From: Flavobacteriales bacterium
GTDB lineage: Bacteria > Bacteroidota > Bacteroidia > NS11-12g > UBA9320
DNA: 64,000 nt
Direction of reading: 5' to 3'
NCBI GenBank assembly: GCA_020635455.1
Contig: JACJZT010000004.1
Location: 1 to 64,000, forward strand
In this document: piece by piece, positions 13,101 through 18,407 of the stretch
Layout: every line of letters begins with the position of its first letter
Numbering within the stretch: position 1 is the first letter of the stretch
Notes under the pieces: generated by a model
Told to the model about the DNA's origin: nothing
Database searches by the model: none
The model's input: only the letters and a program-made list of their open reading frames with translations
Made by a program: the position numbers and the translations under genes

Positions 13101-16100
13101 GGGTGAAAAAAGAGCATAACTCCTGCATCCCTTAAGGCCCGCACTGTCGATCAATCCATAACAATGATCCAGTAAACTCTCATGAGTGATCATCACTCCC
13201 TTAGGATGACCCGTGGATCCCGAGGTGTAGATCACATACATCAAACCTCCCGGTGATGGCTTCTCCGAAAGATCCTCCTCAGAATAGGAAGACTCAAGAA
13301 CCTCCTGTACATCTACAAATTTTATCGCCTTGGCTCTTTGAAGCAATGCCGTCTGAGCGGTGCCTAAAAGTATCCCTGATCCCGTGTCTTTAAGCATATA
13401 ATCCAACCGCTGCTGTGGGTACTCCGGGTCGATCGGCACATACGCACCTCCCGATTTGAGGATCCCAAGCATCGCTACGATCATCTCCATGCTACGTTCC
13501 ATGCACAGGGGTACCAGTGTGTCTTGGGTAACCCCATGCTTGATCAGGTAATGAGCCAGACGGTTGGAGCGCCGGTTGAGCTCTTGATAACTCATCGTTT
13601 TGCCCTCATAAACCAAGGCCGTCTGATTCGGGGTCTTTTTCACCCGATGCTCAAACAACTCTACGATCGTTTTATCCTTTGGATACTGTACCTCCGTTTG
13701 ATTGAAACTTTCGATCTGTTTTTGTTCTTCAGGGCTCAAGAGGCTCAAAGAAGCAATGCTCGCATGAGGGTTCTCAACAAGCCGCTTTGCTAAATGTGAA
13801 AAATGGCTCGTTAACCTTTGTATCGTTGAGGAATAAAAAAGGTCGGTCTTATATTGTACAACCAATTTTAGGGTATCTGCATTCTCTAATACGCTAAGGG
13901 TAAGATCAAACTTGGTTGCCTGATACGGTGACGACTCCCGGGTGAGTTTTAAACCTCCCAGCTTTAACTCCGGTACTTCCGGGGTGTTCTGATAGACAAA
14001 CATCACCTGGAAAAGTGGACTGCGGCTTAAGTCACGGTCTTTGACCACCGCATCGATCACCTTCTCAAAAGGTACCTCCTGATGCTCATACGCCTCCATC
14101 GTCGTTTTGCGTACTCCCTCCAGCAACTCCTTAAAACTCTTTTGCTTATCTACTTGCGTGCGGATGGCTAGCGTGTTGATGAAAAATCCGATCAGATCTT
14201 CCGTCTCCTTATGCTGTCTGCCTGCAATCGGTGTCCCTACACAAATGTCCTGCTGTGAGTTCGTGTATTTATGCAACAACACCGTAAAGGCCGAAAGCAG
14301 CGTCATAAACATCGTACTACCCGTCTGTGTGCTCAACTTCCTTAATCCCGCTGTCGTCTGTTGGTCCAGCTCAAATCGCTCCGACTTCCCCGTGGTGCCC
14401 TGCAGCTTCGGACGAAGCTTATCCGTCGGTAACTCCAATGGCGCTACTCCCTTGAGCTGTTCCCGCCAATACCTCAACTTCTTCTCCAATACCTCTCCGC
14501 TTACATACTTGCGCTGCCAGATCGAATAATCGCTGTACTGTACCTCCAGGGGCGCTAACTCCGCTTCCCTACCCTCGCATAGCGAATTGTACATCTCCGC
14601 TACCTCCTTCACCAAAATCGACGACGACCATCCGTCTGATGAAATGTGATGCAAGGTCACCACTAGCCTGTGATGATCCTTGCTGTGTTCGATCAACAAA
14701 CACCTCAGCATATAGTCTTTACTCAAGTCAAAGGGACGGCTGATCTCACGGGAGATCTGTGCGCCTATACCCTCCTTCGTGTTTGAAGCTTTCGAACGGC
14801 TTAACTGCCAGCCCTCCCAAGGTAAGATCTGCTGATAACCCTGGCCGCCATCCTCTACGATCACCGTGCGCAACGACTCATGACGCTGAAGAACTCCCTG
14901 TATCGATAAAACCAGCTTCTCTACCTCCAGAGTGCCCCTTAAGTTCAATACACTCGGTATGTGATACTGTACACTCCCCTCCAACTTGTCGATAAACCAC
15001 AAGCGCTCCTGGGAATACGACAAGGGGATCCGTTTGGGACGTTTCGTCTTTTGGATCGGGGGTAAAAGCGTTTGATCGCCAAGGGTCTCTATATAGCTAC
15101 TCAGGCCTTTGATCGTTGAATGTGTGAACAGGTCCCGTACTCCCAACTCCGTCTTTAACTCCCTGCGGATCGAGGCGATCACTCGCATGGCTAAAAGCGA
15201 ATGGCCGCCCAGCTCAAAGAAATTATCTTCGATGCCGATCTTCTCTACCTCTAACAAGTCTTCCCAGATCTTTACCAGGGCCTCTTGCGTTGGGGTCTCT
15301 GCTTTAACATAGCTTCCGCTTCTCTGACCCTCTACGTCCACCTCCGGTAAGGCCTTCTTGTCCACCTTGCCATTGGGCGTAAGGGGAATGCTTTCCAACT
15401 CCACCCACCACTGTGGGATCATATACTCCGGTAAGAGCTTCTCCAGTGCTTTTTGGATGTTCTCTTTCGTAGAACCCTTCTTCTTTACCACATAACCCAC
15501 CAACCGGTTTGTGCCCGTTTGATCCTTCTTTGCAAGCACCACCGAGGCGGTGATCCGTCCCGTCTTTTCCAGTGCACTTTCGATCTCTCCCAACTCAATG
15601 CGGTAGCCTCTGATCTTTACCTGATCGTCTATTCTTCCTAAGTATTCGATCTCTCCTTCTTCCGTCCATCTGCCAAGGTCGCCGGTCTTATACATCCTCG
15701 CTCCTTTTTTCTCTGAAAAAGGATCCTTTAAAAATCGTTCCTTCGTTAAGTCTTCACGGTTTAAATATCCCCGGGCCACCTGTGGCCCTCCGATGAATAG
15801 CTCTCCCGGTACCCCGATGGGTTGTGGGTTGCCAAGAGGATCGAGGATGTAAATGCTCGTGTTGGAGATCGGTTTGCCGATGGTGACTTTCTCTTGGTTT
15901 AAACTCTGAATCTTTAAGCTTGCACACACCGTTGACTCTGTCGGGCCATATGCATTGATCAACCGGATACCCTTCCTGAGGATTTGATTAGCTAATTCAG
16001 GACTTAAAGATTCCCCGGCAGAAACTATTGTCTTTAAACCAAACTCTTCTTCCCGGATCATATTTACAAAGGCAGGTGGTAAGGTTGCCAGTTCAACATT

Positions 16101-18404
16101 ATTCTTATTGACCAAATCAATAAAGTCTTGTGTGTTGTTCCTGGCATTTTGACCAGCAATCACCAAACACCCTCCACTCAATAGTGTATTAAATATCTCA
16201 AAGCATGATGCATCAAATCCATAGGAAGAAAACTGAAGCGACTTTAAGCCGGGTACTAAGTTTAGATGATGAATTTGACTGCTAACTAAATTAACGACTC
16301 CTCTATGTTCCACCATCACACCCTTGGGTTGTCCTGTGGATCCCGAAGTGTAGATCACATAGGCCACAGATTCGGGCGAAACCGCTGGCAACTGAATCTG
16401 ATCTTTTAATTTCTCTCCCTTGCCTACTCCGTTGTGATAATCGATAAAGTTATTTTTAAATGCAGGATAATTATTTTTTTTGAACTCACTTCCTACCATG
16501 ATCATTCCGGAATTCACATCTGTCAGAATATACTTTATTCTTTCGACCGGATACGAAATATCAACCGGAACATATACACCGCCTGCCTTAAGTATTGCAA
16601 ACAAAGCTATCACGGTTTCAACTCCACGTTCCATGATCACGACAACATTCGAACCGGGTTTTAAACCATTCGATATTAAATATCGTGACAAATTGGATGA
16701 ATCTTCATTCAATTTCCCGTAGGTAACAAAACGATCTTCATATACAAGAGCATTATGGTTTTCATAAGTATTAACCACTTCTTCAAATCGCGATACAATA
16801 TCTCCGGTAACTGGTTTGAGTGGTTTAGAAAAACTGAATTCCTTCAGAACAAAAAGCTCATTTTCAGGTTTGGATCTTGATACATTGTAAATTTTTAGAT
16901 CCGGACTTCTTACTACCTTCTTTATGATTTCCTGATAATGATCCAGGAGACGAATGATTGAAGATCTTTTATATAAATCATGGTTGTATTGAAAGTTCAG
17001 ATACAATTTACCGGAAGTTTCGTTGGCAATGCAGGTTAAATCAAAAGGTGTTTTGAACTTCACACCCTTTCTTCTGGAAATTTTAAGTCCGCTTACTTTT
17101 TTAGCCTTGGATTCAGGAGTATTCTGCAATACGAACATTACCTGAAAGACTGGATTTCTACTCAGATCTCCCTGAGAACCAAACAACTCCACTATTTTTT
17201 CAAATGGAACATCCTGGTGTTCAAAATCCTCAAGAACATTTTGATGGGTGTTTTTTACAAAATTGAGAGCCGTATCGCTGCTTTGTACACTATTTCTTAT
17301 TACTAGTGTATTGACAAAAAAACCTATCAGCTTTTCAATTTCACTATCTCTTCTTCCTGCTAAAGGAGTTCCAATGCTAATATCATCCTGACCGGTATAG
17401 GTTTTAAGAAGGATACCCAATCCACTGATCAAGGTTGAAAAAATTGTAACTCGGTTAGTTTGACAAAAACTTTTTAATTCTTTGTAAATTTTTGAATCCA
17501 GTGTAATCTTTACTTCATTTCCATTAAAGGTTTGCTGGGCAGGACGGATAAAGTCAGATGGTATTTCAACCGGTATGATACCCTTCAATCTCTCCTTCCA
17601 ATACCCCAGTTTATCCTCAAGAACTGATTCATTAAAATATTTTCTTTGCCAGATAGCAAAATCTGAATATTGTAATCCATCCGTCTTGGTAATGGTTAAC
17701 TTGCCATTCAGATTAGATTCATAATTCTCAACAAGTTCATCAATAAAAATTGAACCGGACCATCCATCAAAGGAAATGTGATGAATGATAATATATAACA
17801 GAAAATCTCCCTCCGACCTTTTAATTAATCCGGACCTTATCATAAAATCCTTCTCCAAATCAAAAGGAGTCTGGATCTTTTTGCTTATTATTTCATCAAC
17901 TTCTTTTGCTAAGGTGTGATCTGAATATGCCCTTTCAAGATCAAGCTGCCAGCCATCAGCACTTATTGACTTCTGATAAACTTTTCCATCTATTTCATAA
18001 TAGACCGTACGCAATACTTCATGCTTTTTAATGATTTGTTTGAAGGTAGATTCCAGTGCCCTAATTTTTAATTCTCCTTTGATTTCAAGCAGAATTGGAA
18101 TATGATATGGAGTACTGCCAAAAAGTTTGTCAATAAACCAGACTCTCTCCTGACTGAATGTAAGAGGTATATGTTCAGGTCGTTCCTGAATTTTAAGGTC
18201 AGGGATTTCAATTTCCTTCAGGAAATTTATTATTTCATCCCTATTCTGCCTGATGAAATTGATAATTGCCGGATTGGTCTTAACTGATTCAATTTCACTA
18301 GCCGATACCTTTGCGGAAAACGCTCTGAGCATTAGTTTTTCGCCCTGTAACTCAAGGGTAAAGTGCCTTTCTTCCAAATTTTTTATAAATTCCTTAATGC
18401 TCAT
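1..18404 (-). CDS. NRPS-4: giant non-ribosomal peptide synthetase, 3' partial, N-terminal docking domain, five and a half modules
   Basis: The frame runs from ATG 18402-18404 through position 1 (about 6,134 codons) without a stop that I could find; the end lies outside the window. Domains by rough residue: TubC_N-like docking 1-57, C 76-522, A 539-1029, T 1046-1112, C 1122-1559, A 1572-2069, T 2085-2152, C 2172-2615, A 2622-3112, T 3132-3192, C 3202-3642, A 3656-4152, T 4169-4239, E 4252-4669, C 4719-5152, A 5169-5662, T 5686-5752, C 5762-6134 (cut). Predicted residues are Phe (DAFTVAAVCK), X (DAAKIGHIGK), Asp (DLTKIGHIGK), D-X (DAAKIGHIGK, before E) and Val (DAIWMGGTFK). The cut C domain carries HHIASDAWS, the form seen before Asp modules. 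Only 3 bp separate it from NRPS-3. Modules 2 and 3 and parts of 1, 4 and 5 are near-identical to stretches of NRPS-1 and NRPS-3. Confidence 0.95.
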   Translation of the reverse strand, partial: MSIKEFIKNLEERHFTLELQGEKLMLRAFSAKVSASEIESVKTNPAIINFIRQNRDEIINFLKEIEIPDLKIQERPEHIPLTFSQERVWFIDKLFGSTPYHIPILLEIKGELKIRALESTFKQIIKKHEVLRTVYYEIDGKVYQKSISADGWQLDLERAYSDHTLAKEVDEIISKKIQTPFDLEKDFMIRSGLIKRSEGDFLLYIIIHHISFDGWSGSIFIDELVENYESNLNGKLTITKTDGLQYSDFAIWQRKYFNESVLEDKLGYWKERLKGIIPVEIPSDFIRPAQQTFNGNEVKITLDSKIYKELKSFCQTNRVTIFSTLISGLGILLKTYTGQDDISIGTPLAGRRDSEIEKLIGFFVNTLVIRNSVQSSDTALNFVKNTHQNVLEDFEHQDVPFEKIVELFGSQGDLSRNPVFQVMFVLQNTPESKAKKVSGLKISRRKGVKFKTPFDLTCIANETSGKLYLNFQYNHDLYKRSSIIRLLDHYQEIIKKVVRSPDLKIYNVSRSKPENELFVLKEFSFSKPLKPVTGDIVSRFEEVVNTYENHNALVYEDRFVTYGKLNEDSSNLSRYLISNGLKPGSNVVVIMERGVETVIALFAILKAGGVYVPVDISYPVERIKYILTDVNSGMIMVGSEFKKNNYPAFKNNFIDYHNGVGKGEKLKDQIQLPAVSPESVAYVIYTSGSTGQPKGVMVEHRGVVNLVSSQIHHLNLVPGLKSLQFSSYGFDASCFEIFNTLLSGGCLVIAGQNARNNTQDFIDLVNKNNVELATLPPAFVNMIREEEFGLKTIVSAGESLSPELANQILRKGIRLINAYGPTESTVCASLKIQSLNQEKVTIGKPISNTSIYILDPLGNPQPIGVPGELFIGGPQVARGYLNREDLTKERFLKDPFSEKKGARMYKTGDLGRWTEEGEIEYLGRIDDQVKIRGYRIELGEIESALEKTGRITASVVLAKKDQTGTNRLVGYVVKKKGSTKENIQKALEKLLPEYMIPQWWVELESIPLTPNGKVDKKALPEVDVEGQRSGSYVKAETPTQEALVKIWEDLLEVEKIGIEDNFFELGGHSLLAMRVIASIRRELKTELGVRDLFTHSTIKGLSSYIETLGDQTLLPPIQKTKRPKRIPLSYSQERLWFIDKLEGSVQYHIPSVLNLRGTLEVEKLVLSIQGVLQRHESLRTVIVEDGGQGYQQILPWEGWQLSRSKASNTKEGIGAQISREISRPFDLSKDYMLRCLLIEHSKDHHRLVVTLHHISSDGWSSSILVKEVAEMYNSLCEGREAELAPLEVQYSDYSIWQRKYVSGEVLEKKLRYWREQLKGVAPLELPTDKLRPKLQGTTGKSERFELDQQTTAGLRKLSTQTGSTMFMTLLSAFTVLLHKYTNSQQDICVGTPIAGRQHKETEDLIGFFINTLAIRTQVDKQKSFKELLEGVRKTTMEAYEHQEVPFEKVIDAVVKDRDLSRSPLFQVMFVYQNTPEVPELKLGGLKLTRESSPYQATKFDLTLSVLENADTLKLVVQYKTDLFYSSTIQRLTSHFSHLAKRLVENPHASIASLSLLSPEEQKQIESFNQTEVQYPKDKTIVELFEHRVKKTPNQTALVYEGKTMSYQELNRRSNRLAHYLIKHGVTQDTLVPLCMERSMEMIVAMLGILKSGGAYVPIDPEYPQQRLDYMLKDTGSGILLGTAQTALLQRAKAIKFVDVQEVLESSYSEEDLSEKPSPGGLMYVIYTSGSTGHPKGVMITHESLLDHCYGLIDSAGLKGCRSYALFSPLVFDAGHAVIFSSLIQGGQLHVLSAQQLGSPPELGRYIKSRGIDCIKIVPTLWTFYSDSGVNLLPEQVLIFGGESLTTGVLKRLGSYGGRVYNHYGPTEATIGKSIHTIDPDRNYSTIPIGKPFSNSRFYVKDPGGMEVPIGVPGELYIGGKGLAEGYLNLPELTKEKFIQTPQGRQYRTGDVVRWTQEGEIEYLGRIDDQVKIRGYRIELGEIESALEKTGRITASVVLAKKDPTGTNRLVGYVVKKKGSTKENIQKALEKLLPEYMIPQWWVELESIPLTPNGKVDKKALPEVDVEGQKSGSYVKAETPTQEALVKIWEDLLGVEKIGIEDNFFELGGHSLLAMKMVSKIKLEFNIEVSLRDLFQNITIKRLSDFISKSEEIKLPEIIHYKTDTNEFPLTFSQERIWFIDKMEGSLQFHLPKIITIKGNINIKAVDESLRIIFHRHDILRTTYKQLNNGDVRQVVHEKIEFPIEIFDSIAEGKTKNEIDYLINNAVFKPFDLSKDAPIRVSMISVSEQFHYIVLVVHHIATDAWSLTHLIKEFNLVYESALKNKKYELPNIELQYRDFALWQRKNFTEEFLKGKLDYWKQKLFGLTILDLPYDFARPPIRTMKGASTGILLERNFVSSLKKFSTNNQITLYTHLLAAFNVLLAKYSGQMDICVGASVANRPSEKLEGLIGFFVNTLTFRNFVDFKVSYNELLSQTNNTVVEAYDNQQVPFEKVVDTVVLDRDPSRSPLFQVMLIYTDIPETEVLNIGESGISQSGFSTNISKFDLSVHIRVTNKGLRLSAEYSTDLFKAETISRMLEHYRTILERVTEDPKQEIGAISMLSDQEQELLSDSWNRSVVEVAQGSTIVSSFSRQAVERSKEPAVVFEDRTLSYGDLDAWSTKLARGLRDSGVRRGSLVGLYLDRGIEMLVGMLGILKAGGAYVPIDLEFPSGRVRSMLGDSGAEVLVSKSLDHPMEGIRVIDPSEVDRYSATPLPEVPEGSDLGYVIYTSGTTGEPKGVKITHDQVMDYVSGLEDKISISKNKSYALVSSIATDLGNTVVYGSLLSGGTLHVMSKTRSSDSVYLREYFTRQGIDCLKIVPSHWEALSEGEEMLLPKSQLIFGGEALSGRIVERIYGLSGSCEVINHYGPTETTIGKLLYRVPREGAYPRTVPIGAPFGNTVVYVLSESKTLSGIGVPGELYIGGRGVSSGYLNKEELTREKFIKDPIGGNGLLYSTGDRVRYTEEGVIEFLGRTDDQVKIRGYRIEPQEIERQIERTAEVQQVSVQVREDSQGIKILVAYVIPLSGYDRTRMLDRLRAQLPEYMVPGRVVELDSFPMLASGKIDRKKLPAPEAEKSLQQTLPKTQEEQRMAGIWEEVLEVEGIHMEDDFFALGGHSLLAIRLISAIRKEFKTEIPIGDVFDYPTMSGLMTRLSGEEELLPPIQKTKRPKRIPLSYSQERLWFIDKLEGSVQYHIPSVLNLRGTLEVEKLVLSIQGVLQRHESLRTVIVEDGGQGYQQILPWEGWQLSRSKASNTKEGIGAQISREISRPFDLSKDYMLRCLLIEHSKDHHRLVVTLHHISSDGWSSSILVKEVAEMYNSLCEGREAELAPLEVQYSDYSIWQRKYVSGEVLEKKLRYWREQLKGVAPLELPTDKLRPKLQGTTGKSERFELDQQTTAGLRKLSTQTGSTMFMTLLSAFTVLLHKYTNSQQDICVGTPIAGRQHKETEDLIGFFINTLAIRTQVDKQKSFKELLEGVRKTTMEAYEHQEVPFEKVIDAVVKDRDLSRSPLFQVFFVYLNTPEKKISKFGNLQLKRESSNFVSTKYDLTLSVIEHSSGLSLNFQYKQELFESNTIKRWVTHFDRLLKIISIDPYQSIVQMQILNDEELRSLRKFGTSRLKYPSGKTIAEHFRETARKFAGSIALSYKGQMLTYSELDQLSDNLALHLIKAGVNKRSLVPLCLNRSKELIISIIAILKAGGAYVPLDPSYPDERIKFILEDTGAEIIITNLDKPCFKIYKSVDPFKIGKISEKPEKLLELDVRSSDPAYAIYTSGSSGRPKGVLVNQEALADHCFGLIKSAGLEECKSFAFFSPLVFDAGHAMVYSSMFLGSCLHVLPEELILNADALSKYTEENKIDCFKIVPSLWLSYARTNQKVLPQKVFIFGGEPFDPEIAEHLLQFEFHGKTYNHYGPTEATIGKTIYKVQLNKDYKNIPIGKPFSNTKLYVLDKDMALMPIGIPGELYIGGTGLAESYLNQEDLTNKVFIPDPFESGSRIYKTGDKVKWDEEGNLIYNGRIDNQVKIRGYRVELGEIEWTIRKSEMVKDVKVLLRDDQNNIKHLVAYYIDTKDTAIEDLKFYLSKYLPDYLIPAFWIGIEDFPLTVNGKIDLKALPSIHYESTGHFEALPENEIEIKLAEIWKSLLKKNTLSVKDNFFELGGDSILIIQIVSRAKQVGIDLEVADIFKHQSIRSLADYLQNTKNERAIKIQAEQGLLKGSFGLMPVQRWYLEKNNPKLNQGFLFKVRKTIQIDAWKKIHEILIKHHDALRLKFIHKKDQWQQEYIQEVPDLFVEKINKNNTLEKILAKHESKINFLNGDVFRFVIIQTADNERYNRLFLLAHHLCIDAVSWRIIIQDIEHLIKISDELNVPELGPKTHSYRQWQQVLSNYAGKEDFKKEIEYWAQIEKNYLPLSFKGFNEQVTLDTQNAISEVKVKVSSQITEQLLSNVPSVYKSKIMDVLVSSLAFVLSENSEEHKVNIGFEAHGRERINEEIDLSRTVGWFTTHYPLSLDLNGLDNQDLIKYVKEEIRNVPNQGIGYGISAFLLKDSSIENKEPWDVVLNYLGQVDKTTVQKGELHSSNELKSLKTQFVNKPNHKIWINAAIRKNELVFRWSFVKSKYSEKVIEKLAKENINKLTQLVEYSLEYHQKNGTSYTPSDFGLNNKISISEFNNFLKLEKPSGIIKDLIEDIYPLSGLQEGLLFHSLYNNNAGSYVEQLNCDIRDLDIAVFQKSWDHILDSFSILRTGFFTKIFSDSFQVVYKKVSLPIYKEDLSQLNQEDQETFISDYLNKDIEKGFDMSLAPLMRISLFDLGSGLTRMTLTSHHILLDGWSFQILMESFLKAYDHYSENTYPLTKDSDNFRDYVDFIVGKEVKDSEQHWKKYLKEIEKPSLLPFVNESHNRNMGLGNYNSVKRSIDKEITKRIQNFVSDQHITVNTFMQGVWSILLHKYLQSDLITYGVIVSGRPESMKNVERKVGLFINTLVFKSEIEKDLESVEWLKKLQMEQVESRKYQYTPLSHVKEITGQKNDLFDTLMVFENYPVSDVVKAKKWSLRISNLKKSEHTNYPLTIVIGSSDVINLNFSFNSLLLTQRQTEKISDHFINVVHELLDKPSAGVHQLQIMNAEELKLLNSFNNTKTTYPKDKTIVELFEQQVKKTPNQTALIYEQKRMSYEELNERSNRLAHYLIKQGVTKDTLVPLCMERGMEMIVAILGILKSGGAYVPIDPQYPQQRIDYMLKDTGSNTFLVNTDTINRLKLKGAIAIDKLDLSKQSSENPKQRSAPDSAAYVIYTSGSTGQPKGVVVEHRNVVSLATGGGFTSFKTTDTLLSTGAPTFDASTIEYWGMLLNGGKLVLSREENLLNHARLKSDILEHWVTKMWFTSSWFNQLVDTDLELFKPLKTIMVGGERLSPPHISKLRKKYPEIELINGYGPTENTTFSLTHHITATDFETDIPIGKVLANREAYILDNLQQLLPVGVPGEIYLGGAGLSRGYLNNPELTKEKFITHPFSEDPEARLYKTGDLGRWTEEGEIEYLGRLDDQVKIRGYRIELGEIESALEKTGRITASVVLSRKDQTGTNRLVGYVVKKKGSTKENIQKALEKLLPEYMIPQWWVELESIPLTPNGKVDKKALPEVDAEGQRSGSYVAPHNQTQQKLVEIWQGLLGVEKVGIEDNFFELGGHSILAMRLRSEIFRNLNLDVQIKDLFQYNTISELDAFLKSIDENNKRPKIIKLDPEPERVRLSYSQERLWFIHQFEGSLQYHIPIILNVEGKLNLKALEFALKEIINRHKVLRTVFYDESGIGYQKSIPAQGFSIDQVIGQEHYSEVSNEDLIRAFIRRPFDLSSDFMLRVLALTPNKETSTVVFVMHHIASDAWSGSILVKEVMELFHSKTEKRPCHLPELKVQYSDYSFWQRTYLDEKNLQEKLNYWKSKLTDAAILNLSYDYPRPAIQKHNGSKTRLTIGKGLKEKLDQLNRKHGTTLYMSLLSALDVLLYNYSGQSDISIGASIANRPQKELEDLIGFFVNTITFRTEFIPEISFADLLDKNREITTDAYQNQEVPFEKVVETVVKERDPSRSPLFQVMLVLINTPETEKFTLGNLKFRKE
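1150..4260 (-). other. NRPS-4 module d5: C(DCL)-A-T, predicted Val
   Basis: The C domain opens LSGLQEGLLFH with HHILLDGWS, DCL type after the d4 epimerase. The A domain is DAIWMGGTFK (Val), a near-identical copy of a5. T domain LGGHS. No epimerase follows, so L-Val is expected here. Confidence 0.83.
1381..2902 (-). repeat. 1,522-bp Val adenylation unit, NRPS-4 copy
   Basis: Near-identical to 49147-50668. Beyond its low-coordinate end the A-T linker and T sequence diverge. Confidence 0.88.
4400..8819 (-). other. NRPS-4 module d4: C-A-T-E, unusual pocket DAAKIGHIGK (D-X)
   Basis: The first two thirds of the C domain are a copy of the repeated 1,065-bp unit; its end, the A domain, T and E are unique and AT-rich. 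The A domain nevertheless has FDAGHA, K278, I299, G301, NHYGPTEATIG: the same DAAKIGHIGK code on a diverged backbone, so the code is an old, selected feature. T domain ELGGDS; E domain HHLCIDAVSW. Confidence 0.83.
7755..8819 (-). repeat. 1,065-bp condensation-domain repeat, copy 1 (module d4)
   Basis: Runs from the T/C linker to just past the SRSPLFQV motif. Same length in all six copies, with only scattered single-base differences (for example ctacgg/ctgcgg near the low-coordinate end). Confidence 0.9.
8820..10727 (-). repeat. 1,908-bp Asp adenylation unit, NRPS-4 copy
   Basis: From the end of the C domain through A and T of d3. Pairs with 21546-23453, apart from the replaced patch in the T domain. 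Confidence 0.88.
8830..11890 (-). other. NRPS-4 module d3: C-A-T, predicted Asp
   Basis: The C domain is AT-rich and unique, with HHIATDAWS. The A domain is DLTKIGHIGK and near-identical to that of c2. The T domain has IGDVFDYPT, the usual form for Asp modules here, whereas the c2 copy has a replaced patch at the same place. Confidence 0.85.
11950..15068 (-). other. NRPS-4 module d2: C-A-T, unusual pocket DAAKIGHIGK (X)
   Basis: C domain HHISSDGWS, A domain DAAKIGHIGK, T domain ELGGHS whose C-terminal half (below 12064) is unique. The block 12064-15068 is the third copy of the 3,005-bp unit. Confidence 0.86.
12064..15779 (-). repeat. 3,716-bp segment of NRPS-4 shared with NRPS-1
   Basis: Covers the A6-A10 part and T of d1, then C-A and half of T of d2. 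Collinear and equal in length with 52165-55880. It contains the 3,005-bp unit. Confidence 0.88.
14004..15068 (-). repeat. 1,065-bp condensation-domain repeat, copy 2 (module d2)
   Basis: Part of the longer 3,005-bp and 3,716-bp repeats. Confidence 0.9.
15070..18180 (-). other. NRPS-4 module d1: C-A-T, predicted Phe
   Basis: C domain HHISFDGWS. The A domain reads FDASCFE, T278, V299, A301, NAYGPTESTVC: DAFTVAAVCK, an aromatic code, most likely Phe (Tyr codes such as DASTVAAVCK are close). The A domain is a hybrid: its core is AT-rich and unique, but from motif A6 (GYLN, near 15779) onward it is identical to module a3. Confidence 0.8.
18230..18404 (-). other. TubC_N-like docking domain of NRPS-4
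   Basis: Residues 1-57 start MSIKEFIKNLEERHFTLEL and end in the helix FIRQNRDEIINFLKE, the same layout as in NRPS-3 but divergent in sequence, which would help keep the two interfaces distinct. Confidence 0.72.
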
Positions 18405-18407
18405 TAC

